NCBI GenBank assembly: GCA_907164885.2
Contig: OU015493.1
Span: 56,797,802-56,861,801 of the forward strand
Reading direction: 5' to 3'
DNA length: 64,000 nucleotides
From: Dolomedes plantarius
Lineage: Eukaryota > Arthropoda > Arachnida > Araneae > Dolomedidae
The notes beneath the pieces are model-generated. The model had not been told where the DNA came from, did no database searches, and was given only the letters and a program-made list of their open reading frames with translations. Positions 45,503 through 56,215 of this stretch are shown piece by piece (the first letter of the stretch is position 1; every line of letters begins with the position of its first letter). The position numbers and the translations under genes are program-made.

Positions 45503-46557
45503 GTGTCACACGGCATCTTTTTGATATATTGCAGTAATGAGAATAGTACTGATTATTTTTAATCGCTATCGAATTACTTTGATTTTTTTTTTGTTTTTCT
45601 GTTCACTCAGAGTCACTCTTAAGGAAGCGTGTTGTATGTTTCTTTTCCGATTAATGTACGGTAATTTATTTATTTTAATTGCACAATAAATGATAGACCC
45701 AAAGCTAAGTTTTTCACAAAGAATTGAGGTATAACTTGAATTTCAAATCGAAGAAGTATAAAAACAATTGTTTAAGTACATACTTAAAATTACTAGTTCA
45801 AGAATAACCTATTTAAACTCGTTCTAATATTTACTATTTTATAGCCATAAAACGTGAAATTAGGTATAATTATAGATATGAGTCTTAAAATTTTGCAAAA
45901 TGCCATTTAACTGCTTAGAGTTCAGAATTCTGCATTCAAAGTAGTTATAGATAACAGTATTCAGTTGCCTGAAAATTTCTATTTTTTAAATCCCACTTTT
46001 GTTTTTTCTAAAGAATATTATATGTATGTATGTATGTATGCATATATAGAATATATTATATATCCTGATAGTCTCCAAGCACATAATTGATTTTTATAGA
46101 TTTAATGAATAGCATGTTCTGTTGCTTAAAATTAGTAAAACAAAAATAAATGATTAAAGTAAGTAAATAACTACTAAAAGCAAATAAAAACTAGAGAAAT
46201 TAAAATAATAAATAACTCTTAGTCATAATAAATGTCTAAGTTAACTTAGGTTATTGTTTCCAATAAAACAGTAACATAGTAAGTCTACTTAAGTGATTCC
46301 ATTCGCTCCATGGTTGCAATGTTTGTGACGTCAGTCTACTTGCGGTCTCCTAAACTTAACTTTCACTTTGTCTGGCGCCGACTTTGGTGATCTTTGATAA
46401 AGCCACTGATTATTCCTTCTTCTGTTTCATATGGATTGTACGGTGTCCAAGTATGTTTATTGCTTAGATCACACTTATTAGAAACAATCCATTGGTTTTT
46501 AGACAGTATTGGCACCGCTGAAGACAAGGTATTGTCTTCAAGTTTTGTCAGACAAGG

Positions 46558-46559
<2 letters not shown>
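45503..46559. other. unassigned AT-rich sequence
   Basis: No gene or element recognised. AGACAAGGTATT occurs twice just before the (TA)n array. Confidence 0.4.

Positions 46560-46634
<75 letters not shown>
46560..46634. repeat. (TA)n microsatellite
   Basis: About 75 bp of TA followed by a 10-bp perfect palindrome TATAAGACAA/TTGTCTTATA. Confidence 0.97.
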
Positions 46635-46640
<6 letters not shown>

Positions 46641-46660
46641 AGACAAAGTTGTCTTATATA

Positions 46661-46931
46661 TATTTTCGGACTATAAGACGCACCTGAAATTTATGGGAGG
46701 ATTTTTGGAAAAGAATATTTTGTATTTTGTTAGGTATGTAGAGATATTTTCAATTTCTTACTTAATACAGATAAAAAATATATACAATAAATATAATAAA
46801 TAATATATATAATATATATATATAATAAAGTATTCATTTTATTTTAATGTTACCTTCGTACTGTAAGGCACACTCCAATTTTACGTCAATTTTTTTAATG
46901 TAAAAATGTGCATCTTATGGTCTGAAAATTA
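46661..46931. mobile_element. MITE with CGGACTATAAGACGCAC-type ends
   Basis: Left ATTTTCGGACTATAAGACGC and right (complement of GCATCTTATGGTCTGAAAAT) pair over about 22 bp with a few mismatches. 270 bp, AT-rich, no ORF. Superfamily not decided. Confidence 0.75.
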
Positions 46932-46935
46932 CGTT

Positions 46936-46975
<40 letters not shown>

Positions 46976-46978
<3 letters not shown>

Positions 46979-48385
46979 TGCTGGCCACTGTAAATGCAAC
47001 ACCCTGAAGAAAACATGCAAATAACATGAAATTTACAACATACATTAGCGGAGGTGAGATATGCAAATGATTAGAATTTCAGCGCAGACGCACATCACGC
47101 GCGCCTGTGGCGCCTCTTCAAAGCGCTATTTAAGGCTTGGAGATTTCGAAGATTTCAAGTTCGGCAATTGTGTTTTTCTTGTTGTTTTTTTAAAAAAAAC
47201 GATCAATTATGCCTCGTCGAAAACAGCGATCATCTTTTGATCAAGTATCCGAGTTCGACAGAGGAAGGATAGTGGCCTACCGAGATTGTGGATTATCTTT
47301 CAGGGAAATCCGTAGTCGTGTTGGACGAAACCAAACAACTGTAATGCGGATATGTGATCGTTGGATGCAGGAGGGTACGACGGACCGGCGTGTTCGATCG
47401 CATCCACCTCAGCGCACCACTTCGCGTGATGACAGGCAAATTGTGCGCATGGCAGTGACGGATCGCTCAGTCACATCACGAACCATAGCACAGCACATGC
47501 AGTCTGTAACGCATCATCCAGTGTCTGCGCATACCATTCGACGCCGTTTACAGCAGAGTGGTCTGTCCGCAAGACGTCCATTGCTTTGTCTACCCTTGAT
47601 GCAGAACCACAGACGTCTCCGCCGCCAATGGTGCGATGACAGAAGGATGTGGACGGCAGAATGGAATGAAATTGTCTTTACTGACGAGTCACGCTTCTGT
47701 CTGCAACACCACGATGGTCGCATTCGAGTCTGGAGACACCGTGAAGAGAGGATGCTGGACAGCTGCGTTATGCACCGCCACACTGGTCCTGCACCGGGTA
47801 TTATGGTATGGGGCGGTATTGGATATCACTCTCGCACACCTCTAGTACGCATTGCCGGTACTTTAAACAGCCAGCGCTACATCTCCGAGGTGTTGGAGCC
47901 AGTTGTCCTTCCTTACCTTCAGGGCTTGCCCACAGCCATATTTCAACAGGATAATGCGCGACCACACGTGGCACGCATTGTCCAACAGTTCTTCGTCAAT
48001 CGCCAGATTGAATTGCTTCCCTGGCCGCCTCGCTCTCCGATCTTTCGCCGATAGATAACATGTGGTCCATGGTTGCTCTACGATTGACCCAGATTCCATC
48101 CCCAGCTGCCACAGCAGATCAACTTTGGCAACGTGTGGAGGCTGCTTGGTCTGCTGTACAAAAAAGAACTCATCCAAAGTCTCTTTGAATCCATGCCGAG
48201 GCGTGTGGCAGCGGTGATCTCCAACAATGGTGGCTACTCTGGCTACTGATTTTGGCAGGAACCACACTTCACAGAAGTCTATAAATTTAATCATTTGATA
48301 CTTGGTCAACATGTTATCTACAAAATAAATTCTGTTGTGATATCTCTTGTCTTTCTTGGTGTTGCAATTTGGGTGGCCAGCAGTG
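46976..48385 (+). mobile_element. Tc1-type element
   Basis: Ends CACTGCTGGCCAC and its exact complement, extended by CAACACC, with TA on both sides. 1410 bp. Lies between (TA)n arrays at 46937-46975 and 48386-48411. Confidence 0.93.
47209..48249 (+). pseudogene. Tc1-type transposase with frameshifts and altered catalytic Glu
   Basis: From ATG 47209 the frame runs 277 codons with HTH (SFREIRSRVGRNQTTVMRI), second DNA-binding part (HPVSAHTIRRRLQQSGLSAR), FTDESRFCL (first Asp) and FQQDNARPHVAR (second Asp). A one-base loss near 48038 puts it into a stop. In the shifted frame it continues as DLSPIDNMWSMVA, where the third catalytic position (codon 48054-48056) is GAT, Asp, instead of the Glu normal for Tc1 with DD34E spacing. 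A second frame change sits in an A run near 48160. The end (FESMPRRVAAVISNNGGYSGY minus the last residues) is recognisable up to TGA 48247-48249. Otherwise very well preserved; common in arachnid genomes as I know them. Confidence 0.9.
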
Positions 48386-48411
48386 TATATATATATATAT
48401 ATATATATATA

Positions 48412-49367
48412 CAGTGGTACCTCGACTTACGAGATTTTCGTGATACGAACATTCTCTCGGCAGATTGTTTGCTTCGAGTTACGAGCTAAAATTGGGTTAC
48501 GAGCAAGCTTCAGATATCCCACCGCTAGTTTGAGCAGCGAATGCCATGTTACGTGCTCATCAAATGAGAAGACAAGAAGCATATAATATTTACAACCTTT
48601 ATGTACAATAATTATACAACTGTATACATATTATTCTGAGACTACTATCCAGTCTTAAACCGAGATTTTAACACTGAACAATAACCACCCGGGGCAGCTT
48701 GCTCTGCCCAAACTTGAGTCGCCCTGAGAAACCGAAAAGCTCCCAACCTCTCTCCTAGAGAGATAGCTTCAATTCGCTCCCCCACACTGGAACTCCCCAT
48801 GGGGTCTAAGGGATGGGATGACCTTGGTCCTAGGATCGCATGCTCTCCCCCTTCTAGGGATTCTGAGAAAACATTCTTCGAATTCTCAGAGAGAAGAATC
48901 TGGACATTACAGCCACAGTGAACGATTCAACAATCGCCCAGCTTCCGTGTCACACTCGTTCACTTTAAGAGAGTAGCTGGTAATAAAAGCGAAAGTGAGG
49001 GAAGCGCGGCGAAAAGGTCAAAAATCAACGAATAAGATTTAACTTTTCAGTTCAGCCTTTCTCCTCCTCTTCCATCTGCATCTTCAAGTGTGATCTCCAA
49101 GGTAAATGTTGTACATTACACTTAATAAAACAAATTTATTGCAATACATTCTATTGTATTGCGTTTTTATACAATAATTGTCGTTTATAAGCATATTTTT
49201 CTTATTCAAAAACATGTAACAAAAAATTGCGGTGTTTTGGGGGAACCCGGAACGAATTAATGGCATTTCCTTTCATTTCAATGGGGAAAATTGATTCGAG
49301 ATACGAGTATTTCGAGTTACGAGGTCCGTCATGGAACGAATTAAACTCGTAAGTCGAGGTACCACTG
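48412..49367. mobile_element. Tigger-family element, transposase lost
   Basis: Ends CAGTGGTACCTCGACTTACG and exact complement, TA duplication. Both end regions match those of the element at 62278-63508 (TTCTCTCGGCAGATT, GGAACGAATTAATGGCATTT). The interior is noncoding, so it is a deletion derivative of that family. Confidence 0.92.
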
Positions 49368-49373
49368 TATATA

Positions 49374-50510
49374 CAGTCAAACCTCGCTAACTCGAACCTC
49401 GATTTCACGAATTTTTCGATATCTCGAAGAAATAAAAATTCCCTTCAAATTTCCTATGCACTCAATGTTAAAAAAACCTTGATTTGGAGAATTTTTTTTG
49501 GCTCATCCCTCGATAACTTGAATTTTTTTCCATAAATGGAGAAGAAAAAATTATCTAAAAACAAAAAAATAATATCCAAAAAATAGAAATTTCAAAAAAA
49601 TAGAAAAGCTATTTAAACATTACAGTGGTAAAACCCTGCATAAACTTTAAAAAGAAGGGATAGAAAGATGGAAAATAACACAATGAAATGATAACTTCTC
49701 TTGACCCTCCAAGATGGGAGTTGAAATTCTTGTTTATTGTTTTCTTATCTCGTTTAAGTTAGTTCCCATGCATAGGCAGTGACCATCGATCCTTTATTTT
49801 ATTTTTTCTCCTTTTATTCTCCAAGGTTACTTTCTAGAGGGGTTGGGGTGGTTTTAACAAAACAAAATGAAGGCATGAACAAAAATCAAGAGGTGGTGGG
49901 TTCTAAGAAGATTGTAGATTTTCTTATCATTGCAACAAGGAGTGAAAGAAAAAAACTACAGGTGTGAATGCATGCCTGTGCTGTCTTGCATTCAAGCTAG
50001 TGCCTCGATGCTCATGCACCTCGATAACATGGAATTTAATGACTTTGTCATCGTAGATGATACGGCAATAGTGTGTGGTCAGTGGGAGGACAATGACATC
50101 ATCGGTCAGACGAAAGCTTCTTGTGTATTATCAGAAGAAGAGGAGGACGAAATCCACCATTTGCCACCAAATGTGACAAACAAAGTACTATTTGCAGTGG
50201 ACGCTTTGAGGAGATATGTTAAGTCAACCAAATAGGTAAGAGACATTTAAAGCCGCTGTCCACTTAAAAAGTGTATTAGATAAAATTTCAGACTCTTCTC
50301 TGAAGCAAACAACAATTGAATCGTTTTTCAAAGAATTTGGTAAATAGTGTTTATTAAAATAAAAGTATGGATTACTTTTTAAAAAGGTATGTAAAAAAGC
50401 TGTTTTTCCTCTATTAATATTGATAACATGTGATTTTCGATAATTCGAATTTTCGTTATTTCGAATTTTTTTCTCTCTCCCTTCAAGTTCGAGATATCGA
50501 GGTTTGACTG
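49374..50510 (+). mobile_element. second Tigger-type element
   Basis: Ends CAGTCAAACCTCGCTAACTC and the complement of ATATCGAGGTTTGACTG, TA on both sides. Only TATATA separates it from the previous element. It carries a transposase C-terminal remnant. Confidence 0.9.
49930..50347 (+). pseudogene. C-terminal part of a Tigger transposase
   Basis: The first frame (to 50235) has the acidic Tigger tail pattern FVIVDDTAIVCGQWEDNDI, SEEEEDEI and ALRRYVKSTK. After a frame change near 50240 the sequence continues through FKAAVHLKSVLDKISDSSL to QTTIESFFKEFGK and TAG 50345-50347. QTTIESFF (50306-50329) fits the PIP-box pattern. The DNA-binding and catalytic parts are absent or unrecognisable, so the remnant is not functional. 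Confidence 0.75.
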
Positions 50511-50628
50511 TATAATTACATCACACGTTTAGAATGAATCAAAAAATGTTTATTGAATCTGAATTTTGTGTGCGGATGTGTGTTTTTGTCTATAGTTAAA
50601 AAATAAATGGTATTAAATAATTATACGT

Positions 50629-50680
50629 CTAAATATTTACCGTCTATTATACGAAAGTATAATAGACGGTAAATATTTAG
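50629..50680. repeat. perfect 24-bp hairpin with GAAA loop
   Basis: CTAAATATTTACCGTCTATT and on to 50652 is followed by GAAA (50653-50656) and then the exact complement (50657-50680). There are no mismatches in 24 pairs. Confidence 0.95.
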
Positions 50681-52689
50681 AAGTTTTATAACTGAATGGA
50701 GTGAATTATATTTAGCTAAAGACTTATGAAGTAGTGTTGAGGAGCCAGATTTCATCTTACGAGGAAACGCAGAAATGTATTACGGTATTACCGCATCCAA
50801 CGTTAATGCATTTTGCATTATAAAGTTTTCAAAAACGTCAACAGATGGCGCTCTAGAGCTGTTATGCTGCCTCATCTATTGCCTAGGTAACAAGGAGCAA
50901 GCGAAAGTAACATTACGTAAGTGTAAAATGAACGTTTGCCAGGAAAGTCCATTTATTCATCATCATATGTTTAGTAAATGATCAGATTAAGGTTATCAGT
51001 TAATCTCCCTCTAATTTTTATTCCTTTCTACGATATGATCAAAAAGGGGATTAAAATTTTTTTTTTCTTATGATGATCCATATAGAAACATTTTTACGCC
51101 ATAAATATACGCTCTTAGTGTCTTATATTCTCTTATGTAATATGGTATTTCGGAAAAGTATAAAAATATGAAAAAAATGTATCAGAGGCCTTATTTCCTT
51201 AAAAATTTGGAAATAAAAATATATATATTTATATATATTTAAAAAAAATTATTTTCTGTCAAACCATAGCTCAAGTTTTTTCTATTGGGAACAAACGACT
51301 TAATGGTCTTGTAAGAATTGGCAGGCTTTAATGTAAAGATGAAAGATGTCTCTCTGCTGTTATATAGACCTCTCCTCTTTTTGACATGAGGTTGTTTCGA
51401 TGCATGTCAGAAAAGTGAATTCCATCTCTGGCGGAATATCAATTGCATGCCAATGGGGAGAATTCTGAGAAGTCATTATGTTCTATAATAATATCGGCTT
51501 CGCCCTCTTCTAAATTTCTCTTTGCTTTCATAGATGTCATATTTGGATCTCCCTTTTGCAGAAAAAAATATGATTATTCATTTCATAAATTTCCTTTGAA
51601 GCCGCGAAGATGTTCTGTAAAGTAAATAATAAAACGAAATTAATCCTGTCGATAAATTATTTGTTGAAATACACTTATATTTTTTACTCTTTTATTTAAA
51701 TTCAAGTGCTGGACTTAGTCAACGATCCCTGCATGCTGAAAACAAGCTGAGACAAAAAGCTTTATTCCCGGGGCATATGAAATTTTGCCGTACACAAATG
51801 GCAAAAGTCAATACATACAGAACGTTAATTATAACTAATATTCAATTTAATTTTTATAATAATTTAAAATAAAAATTTAAAAAATAATTTTTTTGAAAGA
51901 GTAATTAAACGGCCAATAATCACCAAAATTAAGGTATTTTGCCCCATGGACATAGAACGGACGTGTGAAATTTTGGAATTTTAAAGTAAATTTGGAACAA
52001 TGACAACTTTTTGAAGTAGATGTAGTCTTTTTCATGTTAGATGTAGTCATTACGCATATTTGTAAAATTCTATCGATGAGAATTATTGTCTGTTAAGATC
52101 ATACGTCACGATGACGCCATTTCGCATCGCAAAATATTTGAATGTTCTTTAGACTAAGGCCCCAGGTTTTATGAAATGTGTTGGTATTTTTTCTTTAAGG
52201 ATTTTCCCGGGGAAAAAGTCTATCAGTTTTACGAAAAGAAAAATACTTTTTTTTTCAGCTAGTGAGTGGAATAGGCCATCTGCTCTCAGTCCGAACAAAC
52301 CTAATAGTTGTTCTTTGATACCAGATGTCGCTCGAAAACTAGGAAGTTTTGTAACCGTAGACAAAACTGAATAATTTTTTTAAAAAAAATTTTAATACTG
52401 GGATTGGTTTTTACGTGCTAGGCATCAGTATATATATCTACTTTGACATGATTGGAACTTTTGTTTTCACATTTGCATATGACTTAATGTATTCAAACAG
52501 TCTTGAAAAATTGAAAGTTCTTTAGAGGTCAAAATTGATCGATGGAAAACCATGTCTATAATTTATGCCCGTGTCCTTGAATACGCGAGTTTCAGTAAAT
52601 AAAGTGCCGGATGTAATTACCAAAAAATTGTAAATTTTGGTGACAGCTGGTCGCGTCAATTCTTTATACATTCGAAAAATTACGAGCAT
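50681..52689. other. unassigned AT-rich sequence
   Basis: No gene or element recognised. Confidence 0.4.
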
Positions 52690-52693
52690 TTAA

Positions 52694-53103
52694 GGCTGCT
52701 GTGTCCCTATTGGATTCGCTCACCTCAATGTTAACCCATGGAGAAAATGTGAACAAGAAATGTGAACTTGGATTGAAAGTTTTTTTTAAAATTGTACTTC
52801 GTAGTACAGAAGGAAATTTTACACCTTGGGACATTTTTCGTTTAAAAAAATGCAAATAAAATTATAAAATTTAAATTATTCGGGGAAAAATCTGGTATAG
52901 TGTGTTTTAATTGTTCGCCAATTCCTTTGGTGGACGAAATTTCTAAAATGAATCCTGTTGCGAGGTGCAGAAAAGTTCAGGCTATCTGAAAATAGCATTT
53001 TTATTGGATTATCAGCATTTATGTGGCTGTCAATAGAAGACACATTTTCTTCGCAGGTTAACATTGAGGTGAGCAAATCCAACAGGGTTGGTACACAGCA
53101 GCC
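52694..53103. mobile_element. MITE flanked by TTAA
   Basis: GGCTGCTGTGT...TTGGATTCGCTCACCTCAATGTTAAC at the left is matched in inverse at the right over about 60 bp with small differences. TTAA lies at 52690-52693 and 53104-53107. TTAA targets are typical of piggyBac, but the ends do not start CCC, so the superfamily is open. No transposase. Confidence 0.8.
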
Positions 53104-53249
53104 TTAACGTGACGGAATGGGAAAGTATTTTTAAAAAGGTAGCATAGTTGAAAGTTTATTATAAAATTCCGAAATTGCCCATGAATTTTTTTTTTTTTTG
53201 TACATGGGGGCAAAATATCTTAATTTTCGTGACTATTAGTCTAGCCCAC

Positions 53250-53756
53250 CAGGGCCCGATTTAGAAAATTCTTGACTATGGGCACAACTCGGGATGCCCC
53301 CCTCCCCTTAACACTGATGTGGATGTAAAATTTCCAAAATTGACGCACAATAAATAAATAAATAAATAAATAATCATGAATGATTGTGAAATTACCATTT
53401 TACCATGAATTGGCTATTTGAAGCGTAGAAGCCTAGAACATTATCAAATAACAAAAAGCAATACAACATATTAACTTCATCATTAAAACGCTAATACAAT
53501 GCAACCAGAAAAACTTATTAATCCCTTATATACACTATAACATACATATGATGAACTATACATATAACTATACATATGATGAACCAATCAATCAAATTTG
53601 AAAGGATATATAAAAAAAAAATTGCTATAAAAAGGTAAAATAAAAAAAAATTGAATTGGGATTTTTTTTCTTTTAAAATAAAAATTTTGGTGGCCCCCAA
53701 ACGTTGGGGGCTCCTAGGCCCCTGACCTACCGGTCCTAATGGAAAATCAGGGCCTG
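53250..53756 (+). mobile_element. hAT MITE, copy 2, with perfect 8-bp duplication
   Basis: Ends CAGGGCCCGATTTAG and the complement of AAATCAGGGCCTG. TAGCCCAC at 53242-53249 and 53757-53764. Homologous, inverted, to 44521-45010. Confidence 0.93.
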
Positions 53757-53761
53757 TAGCC

Positions 53762-54258
53762 CACTGATTCGCAACTTTTTTATACTTGAGTCCCATCTGA
53801 GAACTTTGTAGGGTGGTGGCATACCACTGGTTATGTTATAACTTTTTAAGGAGGGGGGGGGGGGTCAAATAAATTCTATGCACATTGAATAATTTACAAA
53901 ATGTATTTTAGCATAAATAAAACAAAATTCAGAAAACAAATCCCTAAAACTTGAAAGGACCGTTTATGCGTTATTAACAAGTGGCAAATACAATTTCCCA
54001 ACACTAAAATGTCTTTATCAGGAGGCTTAGTGAGAGACTTGCTATTGCTTATTTCTTATTAGAGATTCTATGTCAGGTTCGATAGTGCTTAGACAGAGAT
54101 GACTCACGCGCCACTTCCGATTGCAGGTTGTACATGCAGGAAAACCAGCTCATTGTACTTATTATTATTGAACCCTTCTGCCGTCCCTTCACCTCAAATG
54201 CCGTCAAATGCCGTCGCTTACCACCAGTGGTACGCGTACCACCAGTTGGGAATCACTG
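53762..54258. mobile_element. older hAT element split at its left tip by the previous MITE
   Basis: Right end GTTGGGAATCACTG (54245-54258) is a hAT terminus. The left end CACTGATTCGCAAC (53762) is its imperfect partner. Its 8-bp duplication is GTCTAGTC at right (54259-54266) and GTCTAGCC at left (53239-53246), now on the far side of the 53250 MITE. The MITE's own duplication covers the first three bases of this element. Confidence 0.75.
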
Positions 54259-54297
54259 GTCTAGTCTTTTAATTTCTCTTTCGAGAAATCAGTTATA

Positions 54298-55287
54298 CAA
54301 GGTGCGCCCATAAAGTAACAGGACAATTTTTTTTATAAATAAGAAAAATACTACTCACCTTCAAATAAATTTAACTCCTTCAAAATAATCCCCAAAGGAG
54401 TCTATACAATTTTTCCAACGTTTCTCCAAGTCATCGAAACACTGTTTATAGGCGTTGGAACTAACCGTTCGCAAAATACGCGTAACATTTCCGAGACGTT
54501 TTCAAATCTCTCTCTGTCCTTTCGTGGTCCTCTTCAGCTTCGGGAAAAGGAAAAAAATCAGCTGGAGATAAGTCGGGAGAATATGGTGGGTGATTTATCA
54601 CTGTGATTGAATGCTTAGCAAGATATTGTTGTACATAAATTGCTGTACGGGGCCTATCATTATCGTGTAAAAGAAAACATTGCCGAGAATCAAACAGTCC
54701 CTTCCTAACTCGCCTTATCCCGTTTCTTAATCGAAAAAGCATCTCCTTGTAAAAATACCGATTAATTGTTTGATTTTCAGGAACAAATTCGCGGTGAATA
54801 AGTCCTTTGTAACCAAAAAAAATGCAATCAGCATCACCTTAGTCTTGATTCGTTCTTGATTTTAAGAACGAATTTTTTCCACATTTTCCCCATCCTTTGA
54901 AGTTTAAGGGCGTCCTGTCTTTGGTTCATCTTCAATGCTTTCCCGCCCACATTTAAAGCGGTCGTACCACTCATACACTTGTGTTCTTGATAACGATGCA
55001 TCACTATATACTGTTCGAAGTCTAAAATTTCGGTAGCAGATTTACCTAATTTGTAACAAAATTTAATGTTACAACGTTGTTCCATTCCGAAGCAAATTTT
55101 TTTGTACAATGCCTTCTCAGTAAATGAAAATTACTACGGCGTTTTGATATGCAAACGACTAAATAACCAGTTTTAACTGGCTTTAACAAGAGTTGAGATG
55201 TCACTCATTCTAGCTAGGTGATTATTCTTTAACCTTTTTTATTTTATTGTTTTTTTAATTTGTCCGGTTACTTTTTGGCGCACCTTG
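54298..55287 (-). mobile_element. mariner element, internally deleted
   Basis: Ends CAAGGTGCGCCCATAAAGTA and complement of TACTTTTTGGCGCACCTTG, TA on both sides. 990 bp versus about 1.3 kb for a complete mariner. Confidence 0.93.
54461..55085 (-). pseudogene. mariner transposase, deleted and frameshifted
   Basis: On the minus strand, MEQRCNIKFCYKLGKSATEI begins at 55085 and runs through the mariner HTH with several frame changes (VYEWYDRFK equivalent lies in a shifted frame) to about 54834. The middle, including the first catalytic Asp, is deleted. The sequence resumes with LIAFF and NQTINRYFYKEMLFRL, then FLLHDNDRPRTA (second Asp) and YSPDLSPADFF (third Asp, DD34D-type signature of mariner). 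The frame ends at 54461. HTH, two of three catalytic positions and termini agree on mariner. Inactive. Confidence 0.88.
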
Positions 55288-55378
55288 TATTTTATCGTTT
55301 AATATCTTTTTTTCGACTATTGTAATTTATTAAATTTTTCTTCAAATTGTTTAAAAAAGTTAAACTGAACATTACTTA

Positions 55379-55603
55379 TGATGCCGCCCACATGGTTTGG
55401 TGGTTAGCGTCTTGACCTTCCACGCAGTGGGCTTGGGATCAAATCCCGAATAAGGCTTGGTCGTTAACGTGTTGTCTTCTCATAGGGAGTAATGCTGGGT
55501 CTCCTAAATGGTGCTCCCACAAGAAAAAACCCAGCAAAATTTCATGGTGACTAACAAAATGACGAATGTCTAACGACAAGTGCCTCCGCATTAGTAGGAA
55601 AAA
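55379..55603 (+). mobile_element. SINE family A
   Basis: Head GCCGCCCACATGGTTTGG with TGGTTAGCGTCTTG (box A) and GGATCAAATCCCG (box B, one base off consensus), the family body, and a short A tail. Duplication ATTACTTA at 55371-55378 and 55604-55611. Confidence 0.88.
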
Positions 55604-55670
55604 ATTACTTACAATTTGCATAGTGTAGGTATGATTTTCAAATAAAATTATCAAACGTTTGCAAAAAGAC

Positions 55671-56215
55671 TGTAGTATTATCTTATCACTTTCGGTGATA
55701 AGATAATACTATATCAATTTCTGTGATATGATTTCATTTTTTTACGCAGCAGATATTCGAACACCATATTCTTAAAAAATTGCTGATGTTTATAGTATTA
55801 TGTTATCACTTTCGGTAGTAAGATAATACCATGATATCAATTTCTATGATAAGATTTCCTTTTTTTTACGTCGCATATATTAGAACACCATATTCTTAAA
55901 AATGGCTGATGTTAATAGTAGTAGTATAGTAGCAGTATCTTATAGTAGTATCTTATCACTTTCGGTGATAAGATACTACTTTAAGATACTGTTGATATCA
56001 GTTACTACTGCTCATTCAGACATTAAGATCTACTGCTATGATATCATTTTCTTTGATAAGATTTCATTTTTTTAGATATTAGAAAACCATATTCTTAAAA
56101 ATGGCGGGCGTGTGTAGTATTATCTTATACTTTCTGTGATAAATTACTACTAAGATGCCAATTTCTGCCATAAGATTTTATTTTTTTACGCCCCATATGA
56201 GATAAAACACGATAG
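55671..56215. repeat. tandem array of four hairpin-bearing units
   Basis: Units start near 55671, 55795, 55918 and 56113 (about 105-195 bp). Each begins with a stem-loop of the form TAGTATTATCTTATCAC-TTTCG-complement, then ATATCAATTTCTGTGATA..., then CACCATATTCTTAAAAATGG. The first stem is a perfect 17 bp (55673-55689 with 55695-55711), the third a perfect 16 bp. The second and fourth are imperfect. Confidence 0.85.
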
